In this document: positions 23,965-31,964 of the stretch, piece by piece
Position numbering within the stretch: the first letter of the stretch is position 1
Layout: every line of letters begins with the position of its first letter
Notes under the pieces: generated by a model
Told to the model about the DNA's origin: nothing
Databases searched by the model: none
Seen by the model: the letters and a program-made list of their open reading frames with translations, nothing else
Made by a program: the position numbers and the translations under genes
Assembly (NCBI GenBank): GCA_021776335.1
Contig: JAJFGB010000011.1
Location: forward strand, 124,001 to 188,000
Direction of reading: 5' to 3'
Length of the DNA stretch: 64,000 bases
From: Hyphococcus sp.
GTDB taxonomy: Bacteria; Pseudomonadota; Alphaproteobacteria; Caulobacterales; Parvularculaceae

Positions 23965-25860
23965 CTACCAGCCGCAAGTGCGGTCGGCATTTTGCTCTTC
24001 AAGATATTCCATTAGTGGTGCGAAATATTCAACGACGGCGCCGCCATCCATTTCCGGCGAACCGGTAAAGGCTTCGAGCGCTTCCGGCCAAGGCCGCGAG
24101 GAGCCCAGCTCCAGCATATCGTTAAATTTGGCGCCAACTTCTTTTGATCCGTAAACGGAACAGCGGTGCAATGGACCTTCCCAGCCGGCCATCTCGCAGG
24201 AGGCCTTGTGGAATTGAAACTGCAGGATGTTGGCGATGAAATAACGCGTATAGGAAACATTGCCTGGGATATGATATTTCCCGCCCGGGTCGAAATAATC
24301 GGACGAGCGTTCCACCGGTGGCCGGATGCCCTGATACTGGGTGCGCAGCGCCCACCAGCCGTCATTATAGGTTTCTGGCGTCAACTCGCCGGAAAACACT
24401 TGCCAGCGCCATTTGTCCATCAAGAGACCGAAAGGCTGGAAGGCAACTTTTTCAAGCGCCTGCGCCATCAAAAGCCCAACATCTTTTGACGCGTCAGGCG
24501 TTTCATCGAGAAGGCCGATGGTTTGAAGATAATCCGGCGTGATCGAAAGCGCGATCATATCGCCGATGGCTTCGTGAAAGCCGCCATTGGCGCCGCCCTG
24601 GAAGATCGGCGACTGGGCCTTGTAGGCGCGCTGATAATAATTGTGCCCAAGCTCGTGATGAACGGTCTGGAAATCGTCCGAATTCACCTTGGTGCACATC
24701 TTGATGCGGATATCGTCAGCGCCGTCCATATTCCAGGCTGAGGCATGACAGACAACTTCACGATCGCGGGGCTTGGTGATTTGTGAACGCTCCCAGAAGC
24801 TTTCGGGCAGGGGGTCAAAGCCGAGCGATGAGAAAAACGCTTCGCCGGTTTCGACCATTTTCTTTGCGTCATAGTCATTGGCGGCCAAAAGCGCGGTGAG
24901 ATCATAACCGGGGTCGGCGTCGCCCGGCGCAACAAGGTCGTAAACATTGCCCCAGCTCTGCGCCCACATATTGCCAAGCAGATCGGCGCGGATCGGCTGG
25001 TCAAGGGGGACCGCCTCATCGCCATATTGTTCGTTCAGCTTCGCACGCACGTGACATTGCAGTTCGTCGTAAAGAGGTTTGACCTGACCCCATAAGCGGT
25101 CCGTCTCGTCGGCAAACTCCGCAGGCGGAAGATCGTAGCGCGCACGCCACATGGTGCCAACATCATCAAAGCCGAGCTCGCGGGCGCCTTCATTAGAGAG
25201 CGCGACCATAGAGGCGTAATCTTCTTTCATGGTTGTGCCGGCGCTGTTTTCAGCGACGGGCACTTCGCGCCATTTCACCCAGATGTCCTGAAGTTTCGCG
25301 GGGTCGCGCACTGTACCCATCATCGATTCAAGGTCATTGCGCCCGACCTGCTCACCATCAAGCTCGATCTTGCCGGTGGCGTAGGTTGAGCCCATGCGGG
25401 TGTTGAGTTCAGCGAGTTCCTTTGCCGCGCCGGCGCGCTCCGGCGCCGGAAGGTTGAGGCCAAGCTTGATTGATTCGATCTTGCGGCGCATCTCGGCAGG
25501 CAGTTCAAGATCGTTGAAACGCTTGGCGCGATTGGCGAATTTGACGCCCATCTCGGTGCCTTCAGCGTCAACTTTGGTCACCAGCCAGTCGGTGTCATAG
25601 GTAATATTGGTCGCCTGGCTCCACGCGACTCGGGCTGAGTATTCGCCAAACTCACGATAGAATGTTTCAACTTCTTCGATGAAAGCGCTAGCTTCTTCTG
25701 CGCTGGGGCCTTCTGCGACCACGTTGTTTTCGGCCGCATCAACAGCAGCGTTTTGAACATTGGCGGCGCCAGGCGCCGTAGCGTCACAGGCGGCGATCAA
25801 CGCCAGAACGGAAACAGCGGCTGCTGCGCCCAAAGGGCGCTTCAATATCGGATTGTTCAT
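23965..25860 (-). CDS. M2-family (ACE-like) zinc dipeptidyl carboxypeptidase, lipoprotein
   Basis: This 631-aa protein starts at ATG 25860, ten codons inside the track ORF. The signal sequence ends at a lipobox (LALIAAC), so it is probably anchored in the outer membrane or periplasm. The zinc motif HELGH lies in VHHELGHNYYQRAY near residue 390, and the third ligand Glu in GFHEAIGDMIALS. GMWRAxYD-type DVGTMWRARYDLPP and GKYHIPGNVSYTRYF are further marks of angiotensin-converting-enzyme relatives. Such bacterial enzymes release C-terminal dipeptides. It is monocistronic and convergent with the his operon. Confidence 0.94.
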   Translation of the reverse strand: MNNPILKRPLGAAAAVSVLALIAACDATAPGAANVQNAAVDAAENNVVAEGPSAEEASAFIEEVETFYREFGEYSARVAWSQATNITYDTDWLVTKVDAEGTEMGVKFANRAKRFNDLELPAEMRRKIESIKLGLNLPAPERAGAAKELAELNTRMGSTYATGKIELDGEQVGRNDLESMMGTVRDPAKLQDIWVKWREVPVAENSAGTTMKEDYASMVALSNEGARELGFDDVGTMWRARYDLPPAEFADETDRLWGQVKPLYDELQCHVRAKLNEQYGDEAVPLDQPIRADLLGNMWAQSWGNVYDLVAPGDADPGYDLTALLAANDYDAKKMVETGEAFFSSLGFDPLPESFWERSQITKPRDREVVCHASAWNMDGADDIRIKMCTKVNSDDFQTVHHELGHNYYQRAYKAQSPIFQGGANGGFHEAIGDMIALSITPDYLQTIGLLDETPDASKDVGLLMAQALEKVAFQPFGLLMDKWRWQVFSGELTPETYNDGWWALRTQYQGIRPPVERSSDYFDPGGKYHIPGNVSYTRYFIANILQFQFHKASCEMAGWEGPLHRCSVYGSKEVGAKFNDMLELGSSRPWPEALEAFTGSPEMDGGAVVEYFAPLMEYLEEQNADRTCGW

Positions 25861-25937
25861 GCATTCTCCCTGAAAATTACTGAACCCCAAAAGGTCGGCG
25901 GCACCATAGCCGAGCGGCGCGAAGGGAGAAAGCGCGG

Positions 25938-26492
25938 CTAGATTTTTTCTGCAGCGCGAATGGCCACATGGCAGCCCAGGCGGATCGCGCGGGACAAAAA
26001 CCCGTATCCCGGGGCTTCCGCCGCCCCGGCGGCTTCGGCGGTCTTTTTGTGGCCGAGCTCGTCTTCCCGGAATTGTCGGATCGTTGCCGCGAGGCCGGGT
26101 TCCTCGTCGCTGAGGGCGTCGGCCTGCTGCGCGTAATGCTTTTCAATGACGTCTTCGACCGCTTCGGTGCAGGCCATTGCAGCTTTTTCGCCCATCAGTG
26201 CGGTTGCTGCCCCAAGCCCGAACCCTGCAGCGTTCCAAAGCGGCCCTAAAAGGGTCGGGCGCACACCGCGTTCAACCAACAAGCGATCGAAGGTTTTTAG
26301 GTGCTCAGCCTCGCCCGCTTCCATTTCTTCGACCTGCTTCGCCACAACTTGTTTATGGGGCAGGGCTGAGAAAACGGCTTGCTGGCCACGATATATGGCC
26401 ACCGCGCCATATTCTCCGGCGTGATCGACGCGCAGCATTTCCGCCAGGCGCTTGTGACGCGGTCCCGGCCTTTCGGGAGATCCCGCTGTCAT
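25938..26492 (-). CDS. coq7: Demethoxyubiquinone hydroxylase Coq7
   Basis: This 184-aa di-iron hydroxylase performs the penultimate oxygenation in ubiquinone synthesis. The carboxylate ligands are in DHAGEYGAVAIYRGQ, EEMEAGEAEHLKTFD, EAVEDVIEKHY and REDELGHKKTA, the expected ExxH-type set. The start overlaps the dsbB stop by 4 bp (ATGA), so the two are translationally coupled, a common alphaproteobacterial pair. The length is typical of the short bacterial enzyme. Confidence 0.96.
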   Translation of the reverse strand: MTAGSPERPGPRHKRLAEMLRVDHAGEYGAVAIYRGQQAVFSALPHKQVVAKQVEEMEAGEAEHLKTFDRLLVERGVRPTLLGPLWNAAGFGLGAATALMGEKAAMACTEAVEDVIEKHYAQQADALSDEEPGLAATIRQFREDELGHKKTAEAAGAAEAPGYGFLSRAIRLGCHVAIRAAEKI

Positions 26493-27076
26493 TGGGCGGT
26501 GCTATTCGGTGCGCGCCCTGATGCGCGCGCCGAGGCGGGCCGGCGGCTTTCGCGCGCGAGCCGGGTTTCCGAAATGGCGGCAAAGAGCGTCAGCGCAAAC
26601 AGGCCTGCGGAGGCGAGGAGGTTATAGCCGGCCATGGAGATACCAAGGAACCGCCATTGAACATCCTCGCAGGATGGCGCGTCGGCGGTTTGATCGAGCG
26701 CTGCGGTGAGTGAATTGAGATCGACAACATTGCCGCCGCCGGAACAAATCGCTGGTCCGGGCCAGAAACTATATTCTACGCCCGTATGGTAAAAGGCGAG
26801 GCCTGCGCTGACAGCATAAACAAGTGCGGCAGCGCCGACGGCCGCCGCCGCACCGAGTTTTGAATGAAACAACCGCGCTACAATTAATCCTGCGGCGGTG
26901 ACGCCCAGGGCCGTCCAATGGGCTTCGCGCTGGTCGAGGCAAAGAATACACGGGATCAGTCCGCCAACCCGTTCAAAGAGATGGGCGCCGGCCAGCATCG
27001 CCGCACTCGCCATAAACCCGGCGAGGAGCGCTTTTTCCGTGAAAGAAAGGCGGGACAAAAATGCTGTCATGGCCAT
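26489..27076 (-). CDS. dsbB: DsbB-family disulfide bond formation protein
   Basis: This 195-aa four-helix membrane protein reoxidises DsbA by passing electrons to quinone. The first redox pair is CILC in IPCILCLDQREAHW near residue 40. A second pair is visible as AICSGGG and APSCEDVQWRFLGISMAGYN. The last motif is typical of the alphaproteobacterial DsbB branch. The start may be ATG 27076 or ATG 27070. coq7 overlaps its end, and a large inverted repeat lies 47 bp upstream. Confidence 0.92.
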   Translation of the reverse strand: MAMTAFLSRLSFTEKALLAGFMASAAMLAGAHLFERVGGLIPCILCLDQREAHWTALGVTAAGLIVARLFHSKLGAAAAVGAAALVYAVSAGLAFYHTGVEYSFWPGPAICSGGGNVVDLNSLTAALDQTADAPSCEDVQWRFLGISMAGYNLLASAGLFALTLFAAISETRLARESRRPASARASGRAPNSTAQ

Positions 27077-27123
27077 GAATATATGATGCCGGGGACCAAG
27101 ATGGCCTTGGACGGATCGTCACA

Positions 27124-27199
27124 CTAGTGTCCCGAATCCAAAATTCGCACCCTGTCTCCGGATGGGCCGTAACGAATTTCGGATTCAAAGGGACACTAG
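27124..27199. repeat. Large imperfect inverted repeat A (CTAGTGTCCC ends)
   Basis: The left arm begins CTAGTGTCCCGAATCC and the right arm ends GGATTCAAAGGGACACTAG; the arms of about 24-27 bp pair with a 3-base bulge and one mismatch around a spacer of about 24 bp. It lies in the divergent-free gap between dsbB and exoD. It could be a MITE-like or REP-like element. Confidence 0.75.
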
Positions 27200-27212
27200 A
27201 AATTATTGAATC

Positions 27213-27287
27213 CAGTGAGGTTTTTGGATTTGATATTCCTTCACCGCCCGCCGCATTTATATAAGGAATTTCAAATCCACCTCACTG
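27213..27287. repeat. Large imperfect inverted repeat B (CAGTGAGG ends)
   Basis: The left arm CAGTGAGG...GGATTTGATATTCCTT pairs with AAGGAATTTCAAATCC...CCTCACTG with small bulges. It begins 14 bp after inverted repeat A. The spacer is GC-rich (CACCGCCCGCCGC). No open frame is inside either element. Confidence 0.72.
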
Positions 27288-27329
27288 AAGCATTCCAGGC
27301 AAAGCGGCTGAACAATAACGGGCACGGCT

Positions 27330-27989
27330 TTAAAAGCGTGCTGTCAGCCAGTCCTTGATGAGCTGTGTCGCCTCAAGCCCAAAAAACAGGAGGAGGCCGA
27401 CCCAGATAAAGCCGATAAGGAGGCCCAAAATGACGAGAATCCCATCGCGCTCGATCAGGCCGAGAGAGGCGATGGCGACACCGATGCCCGGGATGGTGTT
27501 GGTGGACGGCACCGGCAACAGGATTGATGCGGTCGGAATGAGTAACAGCGCGCCCACAATGCGGGTCGCCAAATGGCTGGTCACCGGGCGAAGGCGGGGT
27601 GTCGCGAAACGCTCAATCCAGCCGACATAGCGGGCGCTGCGTGTGACCACTTTTTGAAATGCAGGCACTGAAAACGGGCGTTCATGGAGTGTGCGCGGCA
27701 GCCATGGATGATGGCGTCCCATCGCCATCTGACCGGCGAGCGCCAACATCGGCAGGGCGACGATTTGCGGAATGCCCCATACAAAAGGAATACAACAGGG
27801 CAGCGCCAGGAGCAGGAGCAAAAAGCCGAAGGCGCGATCGTCCAGTCGGTCCAGAACGTCGCCAAGCTTTGCCGTTTGGTCTTCTTCCGCGCCGCGCCGG
27901 CTGTCGCCAAGACCCGCAAGGATATCGCTGAGGACACGCGTTGCGCCGCGCATGGGTTTTTGCGGCGGTGATGAAGCGGCGTCAGTCAT
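27330..27989 (-). CDS. exoD: ExoD family membrane protein
   Basis: This 219-aa protein of the ExoD family was named for a Rhizobium gene affecting exopolysaccharide production. It has four or five hydrophobic segments: DDRAFGFLLLLLALPCCIPFVWG, QIVALPMLALAGQMAMG, VGALLLIPTASILLPVP and ILVILGLLIGFIWVGLLLFFG. HHPWLPRTLHERPFS between segments is a family motif. Molecular role is unknown. The gene stands alone between the inverted repeats and tRNA-Leu. Confidence 0.9.
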   Translation of the reverse strand: MTDAASSPPQKPMRGATRVLSDILAGLGDSRRGAEEDQTAKLGDVLDRLDDRAFGFLLLLLALPCCIPFVWGIPQIVALPMLALAGQMAMGRHHPWLPRTLHERPFSVPAFQKVVTRSARYVGWIERFATPRLRPVTSHLATRIVGALLLIPTASILLPVPSTNTIPGIGVAIASLGLIERDGILVILGLLIGFIWVGLLLFFGLEATQLIKDWLTARF

Positions 27990-28123
27990 TGGGTTCCCTG
28001 GGGTTCCTCGCGGGCGGCAGATGCGCCAGTCGCGATCAGATACGCGTTATCGTCCCCACTATCAAAGCAGCGCCTTGATAAATCCTTTCCGCAATTCATT
28101 TGCCAATACACTTATCTGGGCGC

Positions 28124-28151
28124 TTGACCCGGCAAAGCCGCCGCCTATCAT
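28124..28151 (+). promoter_or_regulatory. Sigma-70-type promoter of tRNA-Leu
   Basis: TTGACC (-35) and TATCAT (-10) are 16 bp apart, and the -10 ends 29 bp before the first tRNA base. The position and match make this the likely tRNA promoter. Confidence 0.6.
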
Positions 28152-28180
28152 GCGCGGCCAATCCAGACCCCTTTCAATAT

Positions 28181-28265
28181 GCCCCTCTGGCGGAACTGGT
28201 AGACGCGCGGGATTCAAAATCCCGTTCCTTCGGGAGTGCCGGTTCGATTCCGGCGGGGGGCACCA
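28181..28265 (+). tRNA. tRNA-Leu (anticodon CAA)
   Basis: This 85-nt class II tRNA folds fully. The acceptor stem GCCCCTC pairs with GGGGGGC (one G-U) and is followed by A and an encoded CCA. The anticodon stem CGGGA/TCCCG holds the loop TTCAAAA, giving anticodon CAA for UUG codons. A long variable arm (GTTCCTTCGGGAGT) and the T arm GCCGGTTCGATTCCGGC are present. Confidence 0.97.
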
Positions 28266-28391
28266 ATTATTGAAGCCAGGCGCAAGTCTGCACTAGGCGG
28301 TCTGTTAATCCCAAAGACCGTTATTATCCGAATGATCGCGTCCGTGACCGTCGCTGATATCGGCGCTTGCGCTGTTTCCCGCCGCTGCGTG

Positions 28392-28862
28392 TCAGTCTTC
28401 GGCGAGAGAAACGAACACGTTCGTTTCGAGCTCTTCCGGCGGCGTCACCATGGGGTCATTCACATAGACTTCCCATGTGGGCGCACCGGGTTTCAGGCCT
28501 TCTTTGTCCATATGCGCCATCATCGTCCCATAGCTGTCGCGCAGTTTGGCGTAAGGCCCAATATGGGTGAAGTTCAAAACACGGCCGGCAGGCGTTGCCG
28601 CCGCCTTGACCGCGCCCGCCGCCTTGGCGGCGTCGCCTGGCGACACCGCGAACCCGGCGCGAAAATTCATCCGGTCGGGATCATAGCTGTAATAAACCGA
28701 AAGCACCGCGCGCGGCGTTATCTGTTGCTGGCTCAAAAAACTCATGACGCTGGGGAACGCACTTTCCATGGTCGCGCTGATATCCGACGGGTCCATGCTG
28801 CAGCTGTGTTCCTCATAGAGATAGGGCATTGCCTCCACATCAATCAGTTCAAATTTCAACAC
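28392..28862 (-). CDS. GyrI-like small-molecule-binding domain protein
   Basis: This 156-aa cytosolic protein consists of a single GyrI-like (AraC effector-binding/SOUL-type) domain. The family pattern is visible as LIDVEAMPYLYEEH at the start, FTHIGPYAKLRDSYGTMMAHM in the middle, and a closing WEVYVNDPMVTPPEELETNVFV. The last stretch (Y-x-NDP...P-E-x-L-x-T) is diagnostic. Such proteins bind hydrophobic or cyclic ligands or inhibit gyrase. There is no DNA-binding domain. It lies 208 bp downstream of the P450 gene; a role in handling its product is possible but unsupported. Confidence 0.88.
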   Translation of the reverse strand: MLKFELIDVEAMPYLYEEHSCSMDPSDISATMESAFPSVMSFLSQQQITPRAVLSVYYSYDPDRMNFRAGFAVSPGDAAKAAGAVKAAATPAGRVLNFTHIGPYAKLRDSYGTMMAHMDKEGLKPGAPTWEVYVNDPMVTPPEELETNVFVSLAED

Positions 28863-29070
28863 GAGAATTTCTCCGCAGGCTTTTTTTGATTTTCACAGGG
28901 AAACCAGCAGAGGGGCGATTCGCCTGCATTGCGCCAGATCAACTTCAGAACAACATAGCCGCGATGCCGGATAAAACGGCGCGCCTTTTCCTTTGTTCCG
29001 GACCCGTTGCATTTTTCCGGCGCCTTCAGGCGCGGCGCGGCAATTGCCGGATTAGTCGCGATCCGGAATT

Positions 29071-30273
29071 CTATCTTTGCAGGACGGCGCCGTTGAAGTT
29101 TTTGGGAATTGCGACGGCCGAGAGTTCGATTTCGGGGGCGCAGTCGCCAGCCAGGCGAATATCAAACTGCGTCAGCATCAGATGGGCAAATATAATCAAC
29201 TGGGAAACACCAAGGGTAGCGCCAATGCACGACCGGGCCCTCCATCCAAACGGAACATAGGCGCCGGGACGGATATCAGCGGCTGATTCCAGCCATCGAT
29301 CCGGATCGAACCGGTCGGCGTCGGTCCAGTAAGCGTCACTGTGGTGCAGGGCGCACATGCTCAGATAGTAGTTTTCACCCTTGCTCAGCCGGTAATCGCC
29401 AACGCTGATGTCCCTGTTGGCGAAACGCCGCACCACCGGCGGAAAACTCCACTTGCGCAGCACTTCCTTGATGAATCTGTGCGTGACCGGCGCGGCCTGC
29501 GTCGGCGCGCTGCAAAGGGCGCCGGTTTCAAGGGCGTCCAGTTCCAACCGGAGCTTTCGGCGCCAGTCCCGCCGGTTAATCAGCTCACAGAGCATACAGG
29601 CTGCGACAGGGCCCGGCGCGCCTGAAATTGCGTGTAATACCGTTGTCAGCGCATAGGCGGCGCCGCCTGGTCCGAGCGCCTCTCTCAACTCCAGCGCGCC
29701 GGCGGCCATGTCATTTTCGCCGGGACGAATGCCGCGCGTGCGTTCCCGCAGCACCCTGCGCACAATGCCGCCAACCCTGAATTCCAGCGCGCGCCTGCGC
29801 AAAAGCGCAAAATTACTTTCCCTGGCTGGACCCGATTCCAGTGCGCGGCGGATGCGCATTTCCAGATCTGCCGCAATGGCCGCTCTTTCGGCGGGCGGCA
29901 GGCCGGTGATAACGCGGTCAATCAACGGCTGCGCCGAAACCATGATCGCAAACCATGCAAGATCCGTCTCGCAACCGCTTCTTGACCGGATCTCCGACCG
30001 CATGTCGCCATAAAGCGCTTCCAGTGCGCCCGGCGTATTGAGCGCCTTAACTCTTTCCAGAAGCACGGCGCGCACCGCTTCCCAGGTCACGCCCGGCTTT
30101 TGCGTTCGCCAAAAAAACCCCGCCAGTCCGGCGGGCGCTGCAACGCCTTTAAAATTTTCGATATCAACCTGCATCGCGACGCCCGGGTTGAATATTCCCA
30201 ATGCGCCTTCCCAAAGCGGAAATATTTCCCCTTCTTTTTTTATTCTTTCGACAATATCTGCGGCCAGCGCCAT
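29071..30273 (-). CDS. Cytochrome P450, downstream member of a pair flanking a peptide gene
   Basis: This 400-aa soluble P450 has the heme-cysteine loop PFGWRARSCIGATLG near residue 350, the K-helix ExxR as IKEVLRKWSFPPVVRR near 270, and a PERF-like DPDRW segment. The usual I-helix acid-Thr pair is not seen; the aligned region reads VLHAISGAPGPVA. That pair normally delivers protons for oxygen splitting, and its loss is compatible with a radical-coupling rather than hydroxylating P450. No ferredoxin or reductase is near. It lies 160 bp after a 29-codon gene and 351 bp after the second P450, all on the minus strand. Substrate is unknown; a ribosomal peptide is inferred. Confidence 0.9.
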   Translation of the reverse strand: MALAADIVERIKKEGEIFPLWEGALGIFNPGVAMQVDIENFKGVAAPAGLAGFFWRTQKPGVTWEAVRAVLLERVKALNTPGALEALYGDMRSEIRSRSGCETDLAWFAIMVSAQPLIDRVITGLPPAERAAIAADLEMRIRRALESGPARESNFALLRRRALEFRVGGIVRRVLRERTRGIRPGENDMAAGALELREALGPGGAAYALTTVLHAISGAPGPVAACMLCELINRRDWRRKLRLELDALETGALCSAPTQAAPVTHRFIKEVLRKWSFPPVVRRFANRDISVGDYRLSKGENYYLSMCALHHSDAYWTDADRFDPDRWLESAADIRPGAYVPFGWRARSCIGATLGVSQLIIFAHLMLTQFDIRLAGDCAPEIELSAVAIPKNFNGAVLQR

Positions 30274-30379
30274 TATCGAAAACCGTGATTGAGTGAAAAG
30301 CCGGCTATCTGTGAACGGCGCGCAGCAATCCGGGTGTTAGTGCAGGCCCGTTCGTTTGCTGTCGCCGCGTGTTTCTGTC

Positions 30380-30419
30380 AAAAAACAAAAACCATAAAGG
30401 GGGCGACTGCGCCGCCCCC
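30380..30419 (-). terminator. Terminator/attenuator between the short peptide gene and P450
   Basis: On the minus strand GGGGGCG pairs with CGCCCCC around a 7-nt loop and is followed by a T-rich run (TTTATGGTTTTTGTTTTTTG). It starts 14 bp after the peptide stop. Such a partial terminator would allow high precursor levels with some read-through into the P450. Confidence 0.7.
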
Positions 30420-30433
30420 AAGGGCGTCCGCGC

Positions 30434-30523
30434 TTAGAGTTCAGCGTAGTCTACCCACATATAGCCGCATTTTCGTGTGCGGATGTTCAGCGAAACACGG
30501 ATCGCTCTGAGCAATCTGCGCAT
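30434..30523 (-). CDS. Putative P450-modified RiPP precursor peptide (29 aa)
   Basis: This frame is too short for the track. ATG 30523 is preceded by AAAAAGGAGAACTGTC, a strong Shine-Dalgarno at 7 nt. The 29-residue product has a very basic N-terminal half (MRRLLRAIRVSLNIRTRK; six Arg and one Lys in 18) and a C-terminal segment CGYMWVDYAEL with two Tyr, one Trp and one Cys. It lies between two same-strand P450 genes, has its own AT-rich upstream region, and is followed by a hairpin terminator. Small leader plus aromatic core next to P450s is the layout of biarylitide-, cittilin- and tryptorubin-type RiPPs, where P450s cross-link Tyr/Trp side chains. Function is inferred; translation is strongly supported by the ribosome-binding site. 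No transporter or protease is adjacent. Confidence 0.65.
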   Translation of the reverse strand: MRRLLRAIRVSLNIRTRKCGYMWVDYAEL

Positions 30524-30624
30524 GACAGTTCTCCTTTTTACGACACGGCCACCATATAGCATATATTATGGCATAACCAATAGACTCATAGTATTTATTG
30601 AGTACATACATAGTATATATAACA
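30524..30624 (-). promoter_or_regulatory. AT-rich upstream region of the peptide gene with direct repeats
   Basis: About 100 bp between P450 genes is far richer in A+T than its surroundings. Two exact copies of CATAGTAT (plus-strand 30587-30594 and 30609-30616) are 22 bp apart, two helical turns, which suits an operator. TTGGTT and TATATG on the minus strand, 16 bp apart, are possible -35/-10 elements. A dedicated promoter is inferred. Confidence 0.5.
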
Positions 30625-31731
30625 TCATCGCAGCGACAGGCGCAGGTAAAACGGCCCCGGGCTCAGCATCGGGCCGTGTTCGGTTTTTTTGCCAGCGGTT
30701 TCGATGCGCATGACGCGCGTCGCGCGCAATGCGTCGAGTGCGCGCCCGACGATCCCGAATGTGGCGGCGACGCCGATGCAGCCGTAAGGCCCGGCGCCGA
30801 AAGGCAGCCAGGCGGACCGGTCGCTGTTTCCAGCCCATCTTTCCGGAAGGAAGCTGTCCGGTTTTTCCCAGTGGGACGGATTGCGATGGATGGCGTAAGG
30901 GCAGACCACGACAGTGTCGTCTTTTGTGACCGGATGGTCGGCGATTTCATGCGCCCGCGCCGGGCGGCGCGCGATGAACCATGCGATCGGATAAAGGCGC
31001 AATGCTTCGCTGATGATATCATGGCTTGACACCCCCGCCGCCCCGTATCGCGCCGTCAGGTAAACAGACCACCCGAGCGTAAAGCCAACCGAGCCGACAA
31101 TCGCGAACAGGAAGGCGAGAAATATCTCCATCACCTGCTCGTCCGTTGCGCGATCGTCGGTAGAGCGCGTGATCACCCCCAGAATATCCGTTGGCGGCGC
31201 TGCGCCCGGCGCCCGGTCCGACGCCATGTCCCTTTGGCGCTCGCGGCTCACCGCGTTGTAAAACCTGCCGCGCAGGACCATGCGCCGCAAAACCGTCAGG
31301 CCGGTTTTCCTGTTACAGATTCGCGTTTCGACAATATCGGCGAGAAGCCGCTTGAAAAGGCGGCTGCGCGTTTCAGCCGCCAGAACGGGAAACATCACTT
31401 CCAGCAAAAGCCTGTTGCCGGTCTTCGGCCAGAAGGTTTTCGCATCGAGGCTGTCGACGGCATGCTCGATATCAACCGCTTCCATGCGCGCTTCCAAAAG
31501 GGCGCGCGCCTCGGCGCCGATGCGGATTTGAATCTTCCGCGGCGCCAGAACGCCCGAGCGCCCGGTGAAAAAATCCGAGGCGCCGAGATAAAGCCGGTCC
31601 TGGTTCCGGAAAACCGCGCGCCCCAATCCGGCGTCCCTGATGCAAAGCTGCCGGTCGGGGAGCCAGAAAGCCTCGCCGCCTTCAATCGCCCTGGTGTCGA
31701 TATATTTCAAAGGATCGCGGCGAAAATTCAT
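30625..31731 (-). CDS. Cytochrome P450, upstream member of the pair
   Basis: This 368-aa P450 is rather short. The heme loop is LPFGAGPYGCIGVAATFG near residue 320, and the K-helix ExxR is ISEALRLYPIAWFIARR near 245. HRNPSHWEKPDSFLPERW is the usual meander region. The I-helix segment AFLFAIVGSVGFTLGW lacks the acid-Thr pair, as in the neighbouring P450. The two are not close copies of each other. It is the first gene of the presumed unit, with the short peptide gene 101 bp downstream. The N-terminus begins abruptly, so an upstream start cannot be excluded, although GGGGAG precedes the ATG. Confidence 0.88.
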   Translation of the reverse strand: MNFRRDPLKYIDTRAIEGGEAFWLPDRQLCIRDAGLGRAVFRNQDRLYLGASDFFTGRSGVLAPRKIQIRIGAEARALLEARMEAVDIEHAVDSLDAKTFWPKTGNRLLLEVMFPVLAAETRSRLFKRLLADIVETRICNRKTGLTVLRRMVLRGRFYNAVSRERQRDMASDRAPGAAPPTDILGVITRSTDDRATDEQVMEIFLAFLFAIVGSVGFTLGWSVYLTARYGAAGVSSHDIISEALRLYPIAWFIARRPARAHEIADHPVTKDDTVVVCPYAIHRNPSHWEKPDSFLPERWAGNSDRSAWLPFGAGPYGCIGVAATFGIVGRALDALRATRVMRIETAGKKTEHGPMLSPGPFYLRLSLR

Positions 31732-31964
31732 TCATCTCCCCGGGCCGGGCCGTTATCGGCGCCGCGAATATAAACAAAAGAAACTACACATGGTATTTTT
31801 GTTCAAAAGAAGCGTGTTCATCTTTTGCCAATGTAGAGCTCCGCATTTTATTGGTGCTTTAACAGTAAAGGTGCACCGCTCGTAACTCAAGAAGCGCTGA
31901 TCCCCCGCCGAACGAACACCCCCCGTCGATTGTTACACCCCGTCTATAGACAAGCCCGCCCGCA

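Noticed and set aside
31770-31860. 20-codon minus-strand frame before the upstream P450, considered as a second precursor
   Set aside because: It has no Shine-Dalgarno and no aromatic C-terminus.
31785-31885. Small plus-strand frame MVFLFKRSVFIF... upstream of the XRE gene
   Set aside because: It has no ribosome-binding site and no partner feature; treated as chance.
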